59,650 nt of DNA from Alphaproteobacteria bacterium (GCA_013288335.1 JABDCC010000007.1:1-59650), one strand, 5' to 3'; shown: positions 34,938-46,766, counted from the stretch's first letter. Notes: generated by a model not told the origin, from the sequence alone. Made by a program: numbers and translations.

Positions 34938-35942
34938 TTAACGCAACCAACGAGCTTTGGGAAAAATATAGTGCTTTATAGCAAGCGGTATCGTTACACC
35001 GGATATCATTAGAATAGGCGCAAACCACAGGAAATTAAGCCCGTCCCACGGTGCAATTTTTAGCAGTAACGCTTTTACGAACCCGATGCAGATAGTGTTA
35101 AACAGATAAATCGCGAGTGTATTCTGCCCGAGAAAAAGCAATGATTTTTGTAACCTTCCCATTTTTGCACGCGAGATCAAACCCAACAAAACCGGGATGG
35201 AAGCAAGTCCGGTAATGAGTTTTGGTATAAGAGGTGAGAGTAAAGATGCGATGAGTGCAACAATGAAAACAATAACTAACTGCCAGAAGAATTTATAAAT
35301 GATTGCAGTAAATTTTTCATAATGATCGCAAGCAAGTGCACCTGCTGCGGCAAACACAAAGAATTTAAAAATGTCAGATAGGCTAAAATAATCAGTATTT
35401 ATCGGCAAAAAATAAAAAATAATTCCGAGTAAAAATAATACCGAAGTATTTCCATTCACAAGCCGATGCAACAGTGGAAACAACAAATATACTCCCATGA
35501 GTGCATATAAATACCACAGGAAAGTAGCAACGCTCAATTTTGGTGCTATAAATATGGCGAGTAAATTTACTGCAAATCCGCCTACCATGGGCTTGTCGAT
35601 ATACAAAATATTTTCAGCTAACATTTTAGAAAATAAGACAAAAATTCCGACAATAAGATATGCTGGTATCAACCGCATAGCCTTCTTTTTGATGATTTCC
35701 GCATAGTCATGAAAATTTTCTACTGGCTTATAATTATAGTAAAAAACAAACCCGCTGATAAACATGAAAAACGGCATGTGAAACTTGTAAAGCGCCGCTT
35801 TGAGCCAGAAATACCATTCATTGCCCTGCGGCACATCCTTCGCGACGATGTGGCCTAATACGACGAGCAAGATCACCAGACCTTTTGCCAAATCTAAAAC
35901 CGGTAAGCGTTTTTTATTTGTATTTTTATCCGAGTCCAACAT
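34938..35942 (-). CDS. acyltransferase 3 family membrane protein
   Basis: The 334-residue protein has about ten hydrophobic segments and the acyltransferase-3 start PVLDLAKGLVILLVVLGHI, whose His is the proposed catalytic residue. FHMPFFMFISGF follows near residues 60-71. Such proteins O-acylate sugars or lipids of the cell surface. The substrate is unknown. The frame extends to a GTG at 35987, but the ATG at 35942 has an AAGGG sequence just upstream and is preferred. It is the first gene of the minus-strand locus that includes resB and ccsA; a functional link is not evident. Confidence 0.8.
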   Translation of the reverse strand: MLDSDKNTNKKRLPVLDLAKGLVILLVVLGHIVAKDVPQGNEWYFWLKAALYKFHMPFFMFISGFVFYYNYKPVENFHDYAEIIKKKAMRLIPAYLIVGIFVLFSKMLAENILYIDKPMVGGFAVNLLAIFIAPKLSVATFLWYLYALMGVYLLFPLLHRLVNGNTSVLFLLGIIFYFLPINTDYFSLSDIFKFFVFAAAGALACDHYEKFTAIIYKFFWQLVIVFIVALIASLLSPLIPKLITGLASIPVLLGLISRAKMGRLQKSLLFLGQNTLAIYLFNTICIGFVKALLLKIAPWDGLNFLWFAPILMISGVTIPLAIKHYIFPKARWLR

Positions 35943-36043
35943 AAAACCCTTGTTATTGCTGGCATTTTCTAAGCCGATATACGCCACTCATTGTTTGAAT
36001 TGTTTTTTCAGTTCTTTACAAGAAGAAAATAGTCAAATTTCGC

Positions 36044-36072
36044 TTGACTGGAGTAGGGTGCATGGTTATGTT
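36044..36072 (+). promoter_or_regulatory. candidate promoter of the str operon
   Basis: TTGACT (36044-36049) and TATGTT (36067-36072) lie 17 bases apart, about 120 bases upstream of rpsL. The leader between them and rpsL is AT-rich without an obvious terminator. Confidence 0.5.
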
Positions 36073-36190
36073 GCTCGCCTCTTGACTTAGGACATATTTG
36101 TATTTTGCGGCCAAAATATCACGCAAAATCAAAGAAATATTGGCCTCAAGTGCAGGCAAAAATGAACGAAGATTTTTTAAGGATGACCGC

Positions 36191-36562
36191 ATGCCGACGA
36201 TCAATCAATTAGTGCGTAAGCCGCGCACAAAGCCGACTCGCCGCAATAAAGTGCCAGCTATGGAAGCTTGCCCTCAGAAGCGTGGTGTATGTACTCGCGT
36301 GTACACAACCACTCCAAAAAAGCCGAACTCGGCTTTGCGTAAAGTGGCTCGTGTTCGCCTGACCAATGGCTTTGAAGTCACCAGCTACATTCCCGGCGAA
36401 GGTCATAACCTTCAGGAGCATTCTGTAGTAATGATACGCGGCGGCCGCGTAAAGGATTTGCCAGGTGTTCGCTATCATATCATCCGTGGTACGCTCGATA
36501 CACAGGGCGTGAAGAATCGTAAACAATCGCGCTCGCTCTACGGCGCTAAACGTCCTAAATAA
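36191..36562 (+). CDS. rpsL: 30S ribosomal protein S12
   Basis: The 123-residue protein lies in the decoding centre. It starts [12 protein letters not shown], the family N-terminus; an open frame further upstream is not used. The streptomycin-relevant loop [11 protein letters not shown] and the KDLPGVRYH loop are both wild type. It opens the str operon rpsL-rpsG-fusA-tuf. Confidence 0.98.
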   Translation: MPTINQLVRKPRTKPTRRNKVPAMEACPQKRGVCTRVYTTTPKKPNSALRKVARVRLTNGFEVTSYIPGEGHNLQEHSVVMIRGGRVKDLPGVRYHIIRGTLDTQGVKNRKQSRSLYGAKRPK

Positions 36563-36582
36563 TAGGCCAAAAGGGGTTATAA

Positions 36583-37056
<474 letters not shown>

Positions 37057-37116
37057 GTTGGCGTTGGTAGAATTGATATATAATAATAAGAATAGAATTT
37101 CAGGAAATTAAAGAAA

Positions 37117-39192
37117 ATGGCTCGTAAAACACCGCTTAAAGACTATCGCAACATTGGTATCTGCGCTCACATTGACGCAGGTAAAACCACGACTACGGAA
37201 CGTATTCTTTATTATACCGGAAAATCACACAAAATCGGTGAAGTGCACGAAGGCGCTGCCACCATGGATTGGATGGAGCAGGAGCAGGAGCGTGGTATTA
37301 CCATTACCTCTGCGGCTACCACCTGCTATTGGGGCGATTACCGCATCAACATTATTGATACTCCCGGCCACGTGGATTTCACTATCGAAGTAGAGCGCTC
37401 TATGCGCGTACTTGACGGCGCTGTTGCTGTGTTTGACTCGGTTGCTGGTGTCGAACCGCAGTCTGAAACTGTATGGCGTCAGGCTGATAAATATCACGTT
37501 CCGCGCATTTGCTTTGTCAATAAAATGGATCGCACTGGCGCGAACTTCCAGCGCTGCGTTGACATGATGATTGACCGTTTGGGCACTGTGCCGCTCGTAT
37601 TGCAGCTGCCAATCGGTTCTGAAGACAAATATATCGGCCTTGTGGATCTTATAAAGATGAAGGCGCTCGTCTGGCACGATGATTCTTTAGGTGCAAATTT
37701 TGACGAAGTTGAAATTCCTGCTGAAATGCTTGAAGAATCAAAAAAAGCGCGCGAAAAAATGTTGGAAATCGCTGTGGAAATGGACGACAACGTCATGGAA
37801 GCTTACCTCGCTGGCACCGAGCCAACGATTGAGCAGCTCAAGGCGTGCATCCGCAAAGGTACTGTAGCATTCAAATTTGTTCCGGTTTTAAACGGTGCTG
37901 CTTTCAAAAACAAAGGCGTGCAGCCAATGCTTGACGCAGTGGTTGATTTCTTGCCAAGCCCGCTTGACGTTCCTGCTATCAAAGGCATCGATGTGAAGAC
38001 GGAAGGCGAAGTAGAACGCAAAGCCGAAGATGGCGAAAAATTCTCAGCGCTTGCATTCAAAATCATGACCGATCCTTTCGTTGGATCACTCACGTTTGCA
38101 CGTATCTATTCAGGCAAGCTTGAATCTGGTTCTTATGTACAGAACACCATCAAAGACAAACGCGAACGCGTAGGCCGTATGTTGCTTATGCATGCGAACT
38201 CACGCGAAGATATTAAAGAAGCGTTTGCAGGTGATATTATTGCGCTTGCTGGTCTTAAAGATACCACCACCGGAGATACTTTGAGCGATCCCGATTTTCA
38301 GGTAATCCTGGAACGTATGGAATTTCCAGAGCCAGTTATTGAGCTTGCGATTGAGCCAAAAACCAAGGCTGACCAAGAAAAAATGGGTATGGCATTATCA
38401 CGCCTTGCTTCAGAAGATCCTTCACTTCGCGTTTCAACCGATGAAGAAACCGGTCAGACCATCTTAAAGGGTATGGGCGAATTGCATCTTGAAATTATCG
38501 TAGACCGCATGAAGCGTGAATTCAAAGTGGAAGCCAATGTAGGTGCACCGCAGGTTGCTTACCGCGAAACCATTACCAAGAAAGCCGTTATTGATTATAC
38601 CCACAAGAAGCAATCGGGTGGTTCTGGTCAGTTTGCGCGCATTACGCTTGAGCTTGAGCCATTACAGCCAGGCAGCGGATTCGAATTCGTCAGCAAAATC
38701 GTAGGCGGTTCGGTTCCAAAAGAATTTATCCCAGGCGTTGAAAAAGGCTTGAAGGCCTGCCTTGATAACGGTGTTGTAGCGGGTTATCCGACTATCGATT
38801 TCCGTGCGACACTCACCGATGGCGCTTACCATGATGTGGATTCAAGTGTACTCGCGTTCGAAATTGCTGCCCGTGCTGCCTTCCGCGAAGGTATGCCGAA
38901 GGGTGACCCAAAACTGCTTGAGCCCATTATGAAGGTTGAAGTTGTAACCCCGGAAGACTATACTGGCTCGGTCATTGGCGACTTGACTGGTCGTCGTGGT
39001 CAGATTCAGGGGCAGGATATGCGCGGTAACGCTATTGTAGTTGATGCAATGGTTCCGCTTGCCAAAATGTTTGGTTATGTTAATACGCTTCGTTCCATGA
39101 CACAGGGACGTGCGCAATATACCATGCAGTTCGACCATTATGAACAGGTACCAAGTAATATGGTCGATGAGATTAAGAAAAAAGTTGCTTAA
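37117..39192 (+). CDS. fusA: elongation factor G
   Basis: EF-G drives ribosomal translocation. The 691-residue protein shows the GTPase motifs [15 protein letters not shown] (G1), [11 protein letters not shown] (G2), DTPGHVDF (G3) and NKMDR (G4), and then the complete domains II-V. Length is normal for FusA. It sits 60 bases after rpsG; the gap contains no clear terminator. Confidence 0.98.
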   Translation: MARKTPLKDYRNIGICAHIDAGKTTTTERILYYTGKSHKIGEVHEGAATMDWMEQEQERGITITSAATTCYWGDYRINIIDTPGHVDFTIEVERSMRVLDGAVAVFDSVAGVEPQSETVWRQADKYHVPRICFVNKMDRTGANFQRCVDMMIDRLGTVPLVLQLPIGSEDKYIGLVDLIKMKALVWHDDSLGANFDEVEIPAEMLEESKKAREKMLEIAVEMDDNVMEAYLAGTEPTIEQLKACIRKGTVAFKFVPVLNGAAFKNKGVQPMLDAVVDFLPSPLDVPAIKGIDVKTEGEVERKAEDGEKFSALAFKIMTDPFVGSLTFARIYSGKLESGSYVQNTIKDKRERVGRMLLMHANSREDIKEAFAGDIIALAGLKDTTTGDTLSDPDFQVILERMEFPEPVIELAIEPKTKADQEKMGMALSRLASEDPSLRVSTDEETGQTILKGMGELHLEIIVDRMKREFKVEANVGAPQVAYRETITKKAVIDYTHKKQSGGSGQFARITLELEPLQPGSGFEFVSKIVGGSVPKEFIPGVEKGLKACLDNGVVAGYPTIDFRATLTDGAYHDVDSSVLAFEIAARAAFREGMPKGDPKLLEPIMKVEVVTPEDYTGSVIGDLTGRRGQIQGQDMRGNAIVVDAMVPLAKMFGYVNTLRSMTQGRAQYTMQFDHYEQVPSNMVDEIKKKVA

Positions 39193-39221
39193 CATAATTT
39201 GATAACCAAGGAGAGCTTTCA

Positions 39222-40415
39222 ATGGCTAAAGAAAAATTTGAACGTAATAAACCACATTGCAACATCGGAACGATTGGGCACGTGGATCATGGTAAAACAT
39301 CGCTGACTGCTGCGATCACGAAAACGATGGCATCGCAGAATGCGAAAAACCAATATACCGCATATGACAAAATCGATGCGGCGCCAGAAGAAAAAGCTCG
39401 TGGTATCACTATCAATACTGCGCACGTTGAGTATGAAACAGAAAAACGTCACTATGCACACGTTGACTGCCCAGGACACGCTGACTATGTAAAAAACATG
39501 ATCACTGGTGCTGCGCAGATGGACGGAGCTATTCTCGTAGTGTCTGCTGCTGACGGTCCAATGCCACAGACTCGTGAGCACATTCTGCTTGCCCGTCAGG
39601 TAGGTGTTCCTGCGATTGTAGTGTTCCTCAACAAATGCGACATGGTTGATGATCCTGAATTGCTTGACCTCGTTGAAATGGAAGTACGTGAGCTTTTGAA
39701 CAAATATAAGTTCCCAGGCGACACCATTCCAATTATCCGTGGTTCAGCTCTTTGCGCTTTGGAAGACAAAAATCCAGCGCTTGGCAAAGATGCTATCATG
39801 AAATTGATGGAAGCAGTGGATGCAACGATTCCGCAGCCAGAGCGTCCCATTGACAAACCATTCTTGATGCCAATCGAAGACGTGTTCTCTATCGAAGGTC
39901 GTGGTACTGTAGTTACCGGCCGTGTAGAACGCGGAATCGTAAAAGTCGGCGAAGAAATCGAAATCGTTGGTTTGAAGCCAACCACCAAAACAACCTGCAC
40001 TGGCGTGGAAATGTTCCGCAAATTGCTGGATGAAGGTCGCGCAGGTGACAATATCGGTGCATTGCTTCGTGGTGTTAAGCGTGAAGAAGTTGAGCGTGGT
40101 CAGGTGCTTGCTAAACCAGGTTCCATCACTCCGCACACCAAATTCAACGCAGAAGCTTACGTACTCACCAAAGAAGAAGGTGGCCGTCATACACCATTCT
40201 TTGCAAATTACCGTCCACAGTTCTACTTCCGTACGACTGACGTGACCGGTATCGTGAAACTGCCAGACGGTGTTGAAATGTGCATGCCAGGAGATAACAT
40301 CTCTATGGAAATCACATTGATTTCACCTATCGCTATGGATGAAGGCCTTCGTTTTGCTATTCGTGAAGGTGGCCGTACAGTAGGCGCAGGTGTCGTTGCT
40401 AAAATTGTAGAGTAA
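39222..40415 (+). CDS. tuf: elongation factor Tu
   Basis: EF-Tu delivers aminoacyl-tRNA to the ribosome. The 397-residue protein has [45 protein letters not shown] and NKCDMVDD as GTPase motifs and standard domains 2 and 3. An AAGGAG ribosome-binding site precedes it. This is the only tuf copy in the window. A long hairpin follows directly at the stop codon, before rpsJ. Confidence 0.98.
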   Translation: MAKEKFERNKPHCNIGTIGHVDHGKTSLTAAITKTMASQNAKNQYTAYDKIDAAPEEKARGITINTAHVEYETEKRHYAHVDCPGHADYVKNMITGAAQMDGAILVVSAADGPMPQTREHILLARQVGVPAIVVFLNKCDMVDDPELLDLVEMEVRELLNKYKFPGDTIPIIRGSALCALEDKNPALGKDAIMKLMEAVDATIPQPERPIDKPFLMPIEDVFSIEGRGTVVTGRVERGIVKVGEEIEIVGLKPTTKTTCTGVEMFRKLLDEGRAGDNIGALLRGVKREEVERGQVLAKPGSITPHTKFNAEAYVLTKEEGGRHTPFFANYRPQFYFRTTDVTGIVKLPDGVEMCMPGDNISMEITLISPIAMDEGLRFAIREGGRTVGAGVVAKIVE

Positions 40416-40476
40416 GAGTTTTAAGAAATGCTAAGCCCGGGATTCTGAATAATCAGAGTTCCGGGCTTAAAACTCT
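40415..40476 (+). terminator. alternative hairpins between tuf and rpsJ
   Basis: AGAGTTTTAAG (40415-40425) can pair with CTTAAAACTCT (40466-40476). AAGCCCGG (40433-40440) can pair with CCGGGCTT (40461-40468), which shares three bases with the first stem. No T-run follows, so this is a hairpin for partial termination, processing or mRNA stability between the str and S10 parts rather than a standard terminator. Confidence 0.5.
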
Positions 40477-40502
40477 AAAGACTAAAAATGTAGGAAGAAG
40501 TT

Positions 40503-40829
40503 ATGAACAGTCAGAAAATACGGATTCGCTTGAAAGCTTATGATCACATGATGCTTGATCATTCGACCAGCGAAATAGTAAATACCGCCAAACGTACTGG
40601 TGCGCAGGTTCGTGGCCCCGTGCCATTGCCACGTCGCATTGAACGTTTCACGGTTAACCGCTCACCGCACATTGACAAAAAGTCACGTGAGCAGTTTGAA
40701 ATCCGTACGCACAAGCGTCTGATTGACATACTTGATCCCACACCACAAACCGTGGATGCGCTGATGAAGCTCGATCTTTCCGCAGGTGTGGATGTAGAAA
40801 TTCAGCTCGGTGGGGAGAAGGCGTCATGA
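40503..40829 (+). CDS. rpsJ: 30S ribosomal protein S10
   Basis: The 108-residue protein carries the S10 sequence [13 protein letters not shown] and [29 protein letters not shown]; it also binds NusB in antitermination. It is a few residues longer than usual. It opens the S10 part; its stop overlaps the rplC start (ATGA). Confidence 0.98.
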   Translation: MNSQKIRIRLKAYDHMMLDHSTSEIVNTAKRTGAQVRGPVPLPRRIERFTVNRSPHIDKKSREQFEIRTHKRLIDILDPTPQTVDALMKLDLSAGVDVEIQLGGEKAS

Positions 40830-41566
40830 GAACTGGTATAATTGCAACTAAACTTGGCATGTCACGCATCTTCGACGAAGATGGCATTCATATTCCAGTC
40901 ACCGTACTCAAAGTAGATAACGTACGTGTGGTTTCTCACAAAACTCAGGCGCGTGATGGCTACACTGCCGTTCAGCTTTCTTCCGGTATTGCTAAAGTAA
41001 AAAACGTAAGCAAACCTGTGCGCGGTCACTATGCAAAAGCAAAAGTGGAACCCGGTCGCAAGCTCGTAGAATTCCGCGTTGATGAAACCAACCTACCAGA
41101 AATCGGTGCAGAGATTATTGCCGATCATTTCTTGCCAGGTCAGTATATCGACGTTGTAGGTACCACTATCGGTAAAGGTTTTGCCGGTGTTATGAAACGC
41201 TGGAACTTTGCAGGCCTTGAAGCATCTCACGGTGTTTCGGTATCGCATCGTTCACACGGTTCTACCGGTCAGCGTCAGGATCCAGGTAAAGTATTCAAAG
41301 GCAAGAAAATGGCAGGTCACTTAGGTGTTGAACAAGTTACTGTTCCCAACCTTCAGGTGGTTTCTACCGATGTTGAAAAAGGCCTTATCTTTGTAAAAGG
41401 TGCAGTACCCGGAGCAGAAAACAGCTATGTATTGGTAAAAGATGCAGTAAAGCGTGGCGCACCGGCGAAAATTCCGTTGCCTGCAAGCATCAGAAAAACA
41501 GCCAAAGCCGAAGTTGCAGCAGCGCCAGAAGCGCCAGCAGCGGAAGCAGAAGCAAAAAGCGAATAA
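40826..41566 (+). CDS. rplC: 50S ribosomal protein L3
   Basis: The 246-residue protein is L3, with [15 protein letters not shown] at the start and the conserved [34 protein letters not shown] segment near the peptidyl-transferase centre. The last 25 residues form an Ala/Glu-rich tail that most L3 proteins lack. Confidence 0.98.
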   Translation: MRTGIIATKLGMSRIFDEDGIHIPVTVLKVDNVRVVSHKTQARDGYTAVQLSSGIAKVKNVSKPVRGHYAKAKVEPGRKLVEFRVDETNLPEIGAEIIADHFLPGQYIDVVGTTIGKGFAGVMKRWNFAGLEASHGVSVSHRSHGSTGQRQDPGKVFKGKKMAGHLGVEQVTVPNLQVVSTDVEKGLIFVKGAVPGAENSYVLVKDAVKRGAPAKIPLPASIRKTAKAEVAAAPEAPAAEAEAKSE

Positions 41567-41593
41567 TTAAGAGTATTAAGAAGGATTTGAGCC

Positions 41594-42220
41594 ATGAAAG
41601 TCGCGGTAAAAAAGCTAGATAACAGTGCAGCAGGAGATATCGATCTCTCTGATGCTGTGTTTGGCGAAAAAATGCGTAAGGATATTCTTGCACGCATGGT
41701 TCAGTACCAGCTTGCCAAACGTCGCGCCGGTACCCACAAAACCAAAGGTGTTTCTGAAATCAGCGGCACAACTAAAAAACCTTGGAAGCAAAAAGGCACT
41801 GGCCGTGCTCGCGCAGGTTCATTGCGTTCACCGCAGTTCCGTGGTGGCGCAACTATTTTCGGACCCGTGGTGCGTAGCCATGCTATCAGCCTTCCGAAGA
41901 AAGTACGTGACCTCGCTTTGCGTGTTGCGCTTTCTGCCAAACAGGCTGAAGGCAAACTTATCATCGTTGATTCACTCACCGTAAAAGAAGCAAAAACTAA
42001 AAACCTCGTTGCCGTATTTGAAAAATTCGGATTTGTAAAACCACTCTTCATTGGTGGTGAGCAGATTGACGAAGCTTTCTTCAAAGCCGCAAGCAACATC
42101 AAAAACGTAAATGTACTCCCACAACAGGGTGCCAATGTTTATGACATTTTAAACCACAAGGAACTGATACTCACCAAAGACGCAGTTGCATTCCTTGAAG
42201 CCCGCTTGATTAAAGAATAA
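41594..42220 (+). CDS. rplD: 50S ribosomal protein L4
   Basis: The 208-residue protein shows the L4 tunnel loop [24 protein letters not shown] near residues 60-85. In some bacteria L4 also represses the S10 operon; no matching leader structure was found here. Confidence 0.98.
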   Translation: MKVAVKKLDNSAAGDIDLSDAVFGEKMRKDILARMVQYQLAKRRAGTHKTKGVSEISGTTKKPWKQKGTGRARAGSLRSPQFRGGATIFGPVVRSHAISLPKKVRDLALRVALSAKQAEGKLIIVDSLTVKEAKTKNLVAVFEKFGFVKPLFIGGEQIDEAFFKAASNIKNVNVLPQQGANVYDILNHKELILTKDAVAFLEARLIKE

Positions 42221-42231
42221 GGAATAAGAAC

Positions 42232-42585
42232 ATGGCTGCCCTCAAGAAAACCGCGAAAAAGAAAGAATCCGCAAAAAATGATGCTCCTGCATTTAAGGAA
42301 GCGTTTTACGATGTGATTTATCGCCCCGTCATCACCGAAAAAGCAACGGCTGCTTCTGAGCATAACAAAGTTATCTTCAAAGTTCGCCCGGATGCTACCA
42401 AGGCTCACATTAAAGAAGCGGTGGAAGCCTTGTTCAAAGTAAACGTAGTCAGCGTGAATACCCTTAACGTTCAAGGAAAAATTAAGGTTTTCCGCGGCGC
42501 TCTTGGTCAACGCAAAGACTTCAAAAAAGCTATCGTGACATTGGCTCCTGGCCAGTCGATCGATTTAGCAAGCGGAATGGCGTAA
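42232..42585 (+). CDS. rplW: 50S ribosomal protein L23
   Basis: The 117-residue protein is L23, the docking site for trigger factor and SRP at the tunnel exit ([25 protein letters not shown]). About 22 lysine-rich residues precede the family start. It follows rplD by 11 bases. Confidence 0.96.
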   Translation: MAALKKTAKKKESAKNDAPAFKEAFYDVIYRPVITEKATAASEHNKVIFKVRPDATKAHIKEAVEALFKVNVVSVNTLNVQGKIKVFRGALGQRKDFKKAIVTLAPGQSIDLASGMA

Positions 42586-42592
42586 ATTCTAC

Positions 42593-42620
42593 TTGCAATT
42601 TCCTCGGGACTGGCTATAAG
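42593..42620 (+). promoter_or_regulatory. internal promoter before rplB
   Basis: TTGCAA (42593-42598) and TATAAG (42615-42620) lie 16 bases apart in the 79-base gap after rplW. TATAAGTC followed by CCTCTTT is shared with the promoter before rplE (46676). Confidence 0.6.
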
Positions 42621-42664
42621 TCGCTCCCTCTTTCAATGCTGCCGCAAAACACGGAGATGTAGTT

Positions 42665-43495
42665 ATGGCGCTTAAAACGTTTAAACCGGTCACGAAATCA
42701 TTACGTGGCTTGGTACAGGTAGACCGCTCTGAATTATGGAAGGGCGGACCCATTAAGTCTCTGACCGAAGGTCAGAAAAAGACTGGTGGACGCAACAATC
42801 TTGGTCGCATCACTGCGTTTCGCGTAGGTGGCGGTCATAAACAGCGTTACCGTCATGTGGATTTCAAACGCGCGAAGTTCGATATTAATGCGACCGTAGA
42901 ACGCATCGAATATGATCCTAACCGTTCTGCATTTATTGCACTTATAAAATACGATGACGGTGAGCTCTCTTACATCTTGGCGCCACAGCGCTTGGCGGTA
43001 GGTGATGTAATCTGCTCCGGTGTTAAAACCGATGTAAAGCCAGGCTTTGCAATGCAGCTTCGCAACATTCCGGTCGGAACAATCGTTCACAACGTGGAAA
43101 TGAAAGTCGGCAAAGGCGGACAGATTGCTCGCGCTGCCGGTGGTTATGTTCAGCTTGTTGGTAAAGATTCCGGTTATGTGCAGTTGAAAATGCGCTCCGG
43201 CGAAGTTCGCTTGGTTCGCGGTGAATGCATGGCGACGATTGGCGCTGTGTCAAACCCTGACCATCAGAACGAAATGATTGGTAAAGCAGGTCGCTCACGC
43301 TGGAAGGGTATTCGTCCATGTGTTCGCGGTGTTGCAATGAACCCAGTGGATCATCCGCATGGTGGTGGTGAAGGCCGCACATCAGGTGGTCGTCATCCGG
43401 TGACACCTTGGGGTAAAGGTACTAAGGGTAATAAGACCCGCAAAAATAAACGTACGGACAAACTTATTGTTCGTAGCCGTCGTAAGAAAGCATAG
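42665..43495 (+). CDS. rplB: 50S ribosomal protein L2
   Basis: The 276-residue protein is L2, required for subunit association and peptidyl-transferase function. [28 protein letters not shown] and the C-terminal [29 protein letters not shown] with its conserved His are present. Unusually, 79 bases with a candidate promoter separate it from rplW. Confidence 0.98.
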   Translation: MALKTFKPVTKSLRGLVQVDRSELWKGGPIKSLTEGQKKTGGRNNLGRITAFRVGGGHKQRYRHVDFKRAKFDINATVERIEYDPNRSAFIALIKYDDGELSYILAPQRLAVGDVICSGVKTDVKPGFAMQLRNIPVGTIVHNVEMKVGKGGQIARAAGGYVQLVGKDSGYVQLKMRSGEVRLVRGECMATIGAVSNPDHQNEMIGKAGRSRWKGIRPCVRGVAMNPVDHPHGGGEGRTSGGRHPVTPWGKGTKGNKTRKNKRTDKLIVRSRRKKA

Positions 43496-43506
43496 AGGAT
43501 AAAATT

Positions 43507-43788
43507 ATGGCTCGTTCAGTCTGGAAAGGCCCATTCGTTGATGGTTACATGTTTGCTAAAGCCGAAAAGGCAAGAGCAAGCGGACGCAATCAGATCATTC
43601 AAATCTGGTCACGTCGTTCAACGATATTGCCGCAATTCATCGGCGTCACGTTTGGTGTGTATAACGGCAAGAAATTTATCCCAGTGCTCGTTACCGAAGA
43701 TATGATTGGTCACAAATTTGGCGAATTCGCTCCTTCACGTACCTTTACGGTGCATGGCGGCGGCGATAAAAAAGCAACCGCAGCGTAG
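43507..43788 (+). CDS. rpsS: 30S ribosomal protein S19
   Basis: The 93-residue protein has the S19 sequence [43 protein letters not shown] and [12 protein letters not shown]. It forms a complex with S13 in the 30S head. Confidence 0.98.
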   Translation: MARSVWKGPFVDGYMFAKAEKARASGRNQIIQIWSRRSTILPQFIGVTFGVYNGKKFIPVLVTEDMIGHKFGEFAPSRTFTVHGGGDKKATAA

Positions 43789-43798
43789 GAAAATATTT

Positions 43799-44179
43799 AT
43801 GTCGAAGCAGAAATCAGAAGTCAGAAGGGGTAGCGGGCCAAAGGAAGCCAGAGCGATTTTAAATCGTCTGCGCATTAGCCCGATAAAACTCAATTACGTT
43901 GCTGGCTTAATTCGCGGCATGCGCGTAGAGCGTGCATTGGTGCAGCTTGCTTTCAGCAATAAACGCATCGCTGGTGAAGTACGCAAGGCAGTGCAGTCTG
44001 CCATTGCCAATGCCGAAAATAATAACAACTTGAATGTTGACGAATTGGTTATCGCTGAAGCCTGGGTAGGTAAGGGTATCGTTATGAAGCGCATGCACAC
44101 ACGTGCACGTGGTCGCGGCGCCCGCATCTTGAAGCCATTCAGTAATCTCACTATTATTTTGCGCGAAAAAGGGGAATAG
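43799..44179 (+). CDS. rplV: 50S ribosomal protein L22
   Basis: The 126-residue protein is L22, with [17 protein letters not shown] and the tunnel-lining loop [28 protein letters not shown]. The frame is open upstream into rpsS, but the ATG at 43799 gives the expected length. Confidence 0.97.
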   Translation: MSKQKSEVRRGSGPKEARAILNRLRISPIKLNYVAGLIRGMRVERALVQLAFSNKRIAGEVRKAVQSAIANAENNNNLNVDELVIAEAWVGKGIVMKRMHTRARGRGARILKPFSNLTIILREKGE

Positions 44180-44181
44180 GC

Positions 44182-44871
44182 ATGGGTCAGAAGATCAATC
44201 CAGTAGGCTTACGCTTAGGAATAAACAAAACCTGGGATTCGCGCTGGTTCGCAACCGGTACCGATTTTCCTGCAAGATTGCATGAAGATATTTCTATCCG
44301 CAAATATCTGAAAAAGAACCTTGGTGCTGCCGGTATCAGCCGCATTATCATTGAGCGTCCGACCAAAAAAGCGCGCATCACTATTCATACTGCTCGCCCT
44401 GGTGTGGTGATTGGTAAAAAAGGTGCGGACATCGAAAAAATTAAAAAAGATCTCGGAAAATTCACTAAAGATGAAGTGCATTTGAATATCGTCGAAATCC
44501 GCAAGCCTGAAATTGATGCGACTTTGATCGCTGAAAGCATTGCGCAGCAGCTTGAGCGCCGTATTGCATTCCGTCGCGCTATGAAACGCGCAGTACAGTC
44601 TGCACTTCGTCTTGGCGCACTTGGTATTCGTATCAATTGTTCTGGCCGTTTAGGTGGCAACGAAATCGCACGCATGGAATGGTACCGCGAAGGTCGCGTG
44701 CCGTTACACACTTTGCGCGCTGACGTGGATTATGGTGTCGCAAGCGCCCTTACTACCTATGGAATCATTGGTATTAAGGTGTGGGTGTTCAAAGGCGAAA
44801 TCATGGTGCATGACCCGATGGCACAGGATAAAAAAGACATCGAACGTACAACCGGCAACGAATTGATATAA
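44182..44871 (+). CDS. rpsC: 30S ribosomal protein S3
   Basis: The 229-residue protein starts [23 protein letters not shown] and has a KH domain with [14 protein letters not shown] (about 75-88) and the C-terminal S3 domain with [29 protein letters not shown]. It lines the mRNA entry site and follows rplV by two bases. Confidence 0.98.
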   Translation: MGQKINPVGLRLGINKTWDSRWFATGTDFPARLHEDISIRKYLKKNLGAAGISRIIIERPTKKARITIHTARPGVVIGKKGADIEKIKKDLGKFTKDEVHLNIVEIRKPEIDATLIAESIAQQLERRIAFRRAMKRAVQSALRLGALGIRINCSGRLGGNEIARMEWYREGRVPLHTLRADVDYGVASALTTYGIIGIKVWVFKGEIMVHDPMAQDKKDIERTTGNELI

Positions 44872-44882
44872 GAGCATAATTT

Positions 44883-45302
44883 ATGATGATGCCCAAAAAG
44901 ACTAAATTCCGCAAAGCCCATAAGGGCCGTATCAAAGGCAACGCCAAAGGTGGCTTTGACCTTAATTTCGGTCAATATGGTTTGAAGGCGCTTGAGCCTG
45001 AGCGTGTTACTGCGCGCCAGATTGAGGCTGCTCGTCGTGCAATCTCACGTCACGTAAAGCGCGTTGGTCGTCTCTGGATTCGTATTTTCCCGGATGTTCC
45101 TGTTACCAAAAAGCCTGCAGAAGTTCGCATGGGTAGCGGTAAAGGATCTGTGGAATTCTGGGTATGCCGCGTGAAGCCAGGCCGCGTATTGTTCGAAGTT
45201 GATGGTGTAACCGAGCAGGTGGCACGTGAAGCTTTTGAACGCGCAGCTGCCAAACTGCCTATCAAAACCAAATTCATTGCCCGTTTAGGTGAAGGAAATT
45301 AA
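44883..45302 (+). CDS. rplP: 50S ribosomal protein L16
   Basis: The 139-residue protein is L16, with [43 protein letters not shown] and [24 protein letters not shown]. Three ATG codons stand in a row at 44883-44891; any could start translation. Confidence 0.97.
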   Translation: MMMPKKTKFRKAHKGRIKGNAKGGFDLNFGQYGLKALEPERVTARQIEAARRAISRHVKRVGRLWIRIFPDVPVTKKPAEVRMGSGKGSVEFWVCRVKPGRVLFEVDGVTEQVAREAFERAAAKLPIKTKFIARLGEGN

Positions 45303-45303
45303 T

Positions 45304-45606
45304 ATGAGTAACATTTCAGAATTTCAGGGTAAATCGCCTGATGAATTAAAAGGCCTTGCTGTTTCATTAAAAAAAGAGCTTTTCAATTTGCGTTTTCAGG
45401 TGGCAACCGGCGAGCTCACCAACACAGCGCGTTTCCGTGAAGTGCGCCGTGACGTTGCTCGCGTAAAAACCTTACTGAATCAGCCAGCCGATGCAGTTGC
45501 GAAACCTGCTAAGAAAGCAAAAGTAGCAAAAGTTGCCAAAGAAAAGCCAGTTGCAAAAACAGCAGCTAAAAAATCAACCGCTAAAAAGAAATCTTCGGGA
45601 GAATAA
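45304..45606 (+). CDS. rpmC: 50S ribosomal protein L29 with C-terminal extension
   Basis: The first 65 residues are L29 ([30 protein letters not shown] and [12 protein letters not shown]). Residues 66-100 are an added Lys/Ala-rich tail of the histone-H1-like type. A GTG start at 45289 is also open, but ATG at 45304, one base after the rplP stop, fits the family. Confidence 0.95.
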   Translation: MSNISEFQGKSPDELKGLAVSLKKELFNLRFQVATGELTNTARFREVRRDVARVKTLLNQPADAVAKPAKKAKVAKVAKEKPVAKTAAKKSTAKKKSSGE

Positions 45607-45609
45607 GCG

Positions 45610-45843
45610 ATGCCAAAACGTATTCTGCAAGGTGTAGTAACAAGCGATAAGGCTGACAAAACAGTCACCGTTCGTGTTGAACGCCGTTATACTCATCCGA
45701 TTTACAAAAAGACTGTTCGCAGTTCTAAGAAGTATTCTGCGCATGATGAGCAGAATAAATGCAAAGTGGGTGATGTAGTGAAGATTGTGGAATCACGCCC
45801 GATTTCAAAGACAAAAAAATGGGCTGTAGTATACGCTGAATAG
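45610..45843 (+). CDS. rpsQ: 30S ribosomal protein S17
   Basis: The 77-residue protein is S17: [33 protein letters not shown] and [23 protein letters not shown]. Length is normal; it follows rpmC by three bases. Confidence 0.98.
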   Translation: MPKRILQGVVTSDKADKTVTVRVERRYTHPIYKKTVRSSKKYSAHDEQNKCKVGDVVKIVESRPISKTKKWAVVYAE

Positions 45844-45882
45844 TGGATACGAAGGCAAGACGTATAATTAAAGGATGACGAT

Positions 45883-46251
45883 ATGATACAGATGCAGAGT
45901 AACCTAGATGTAGCCGACAATTCAGGCGCAAAGCGCGTTGAGTGCATCAAAGTATTGGGTGGTTCCAAACGCAAAACCGCATCGGTTGGCGATGTTATCG
46001 TCGTATCCGTAAAAGATGCTATACCGCGCGGCAAAGTAAAAAAAGGTTCCGTTCAGCGCGCCGTTATTGTGCGCACAGCATTTGCAGTTCGCCGTCCCGA
46101 TGGCAGCGCAATTCGCTTTGACCGTAACGCAGCAGTACTCGTTACTAAAGAAAATGAACCAATCGGAACCCGTATATTTGGCCCGGTTGTTCGTGAGCTT
46201 CGCGCTAAGAATTTCATGAAGATTGTTTCTTTGGCTCCCGAAGTTTTGTAA
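45883..46251 (+). CDS. rplN: 50S ribosomal protein L14
   Basis: The 122-residue protein is L14, with [27 protein letters not shown] and [31 protein letters not shown]. It binds the ribosome at the subunit interface and is the target of the silencing factor RsfS. Confidence 0.98.
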   Translation: MIQMQSNLDVADNSGAKRVECIKVLGGSKRKTASVGDVIVVSVKDAIPRGKVKKGSVQRAVIVRTAFAVRRPDGSAIRFDRNAAVLVTKENEPIGTRIFGPVVRELRAKNFMKIVSLAPEVL

Positions 46252-46283
46252 AATTAAATTAATTTAGAATAAAGATTAAAGCT

Positions 46284-46607
46284 ATGACTCAGAAAAAAAT
46301 GAAAATTAAAAAAGGCGATTCAGTAATCGTTATCGCAGGCAAAGATAAGGGCAAAAAAGGTTCTGTTCTTTCTGTAATCCGTGAAAATGATCGCGTATTG
46401 GTTGCTGGTGTGAATATGATAAAGAAGCATCAGAAAGCCGATCGCGGCAATGCTGCTGGTATCGTGAGCAAAGAGGCTTCACTCCACATTTCCAATGTTG
46501 CACTTGTTGACCCCAAAGAAGGCAAAGCAACACGCGTTGGCTACAAAGAACTTGGCGATGGTAAAAAGGTTCGTGTGGCAAGACGTTCAGGTGAAGTAAT
46601 CGGTTAA
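46284..46607 (+). CDS. rplX: 50S ribosomal protein L24
   Basis: The 107-residue protein is L24, with the KOW motif [23 protein letters not shown] and [11 protein letters not shown]. It starts early 50S assembly. A 159-base gap with a candidate promoter separates it from rplE. Confidence 0.98.
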   Translation: MTQKKMKIKKGDSVIVIAGKDKGKKGSVLSVIRENDRVLVAGVNMIKKHQKADRGNAAGIVSKEASLHISNVALVDPKEGKATRVGYKELGDGKKVRVARRSGEVIG

Positions 46608-46675
46608 TAAATAAACATAAAAGCGACACGGAAACTTCCTCGTGTAACTTTTCTTGAATTTCCCCGATTTTTTAT

Positions 46676-46703
46676 TTGCAATAGACCAAAGTTCGAGTAT
46701 AAG
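46676..46703 (+). promoter_or_regulatory. internal promoter before rplE
   Basis: TTGCAA (46676-46681) and TATAAG (46698-46703) lie 16 bases apart. The element matches the promoter before rplB in both hexamers, spacer length and the downstream GTC and CCTCTTT. Confidence 0.6.
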
Positions 46704-46766
46704 TCTCGTCCTCTTTTAGATTTCTTCCGGTCACAGCCGGATTTGTACAAAGAAAGTGTTAAGATT

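Noticed and set aside
36098-36190. 31-residue N-terminal extension of S12
   Set aside because: S12 is highly conserved and starts at MPTINQL; the upstream stretch is leader sequence.
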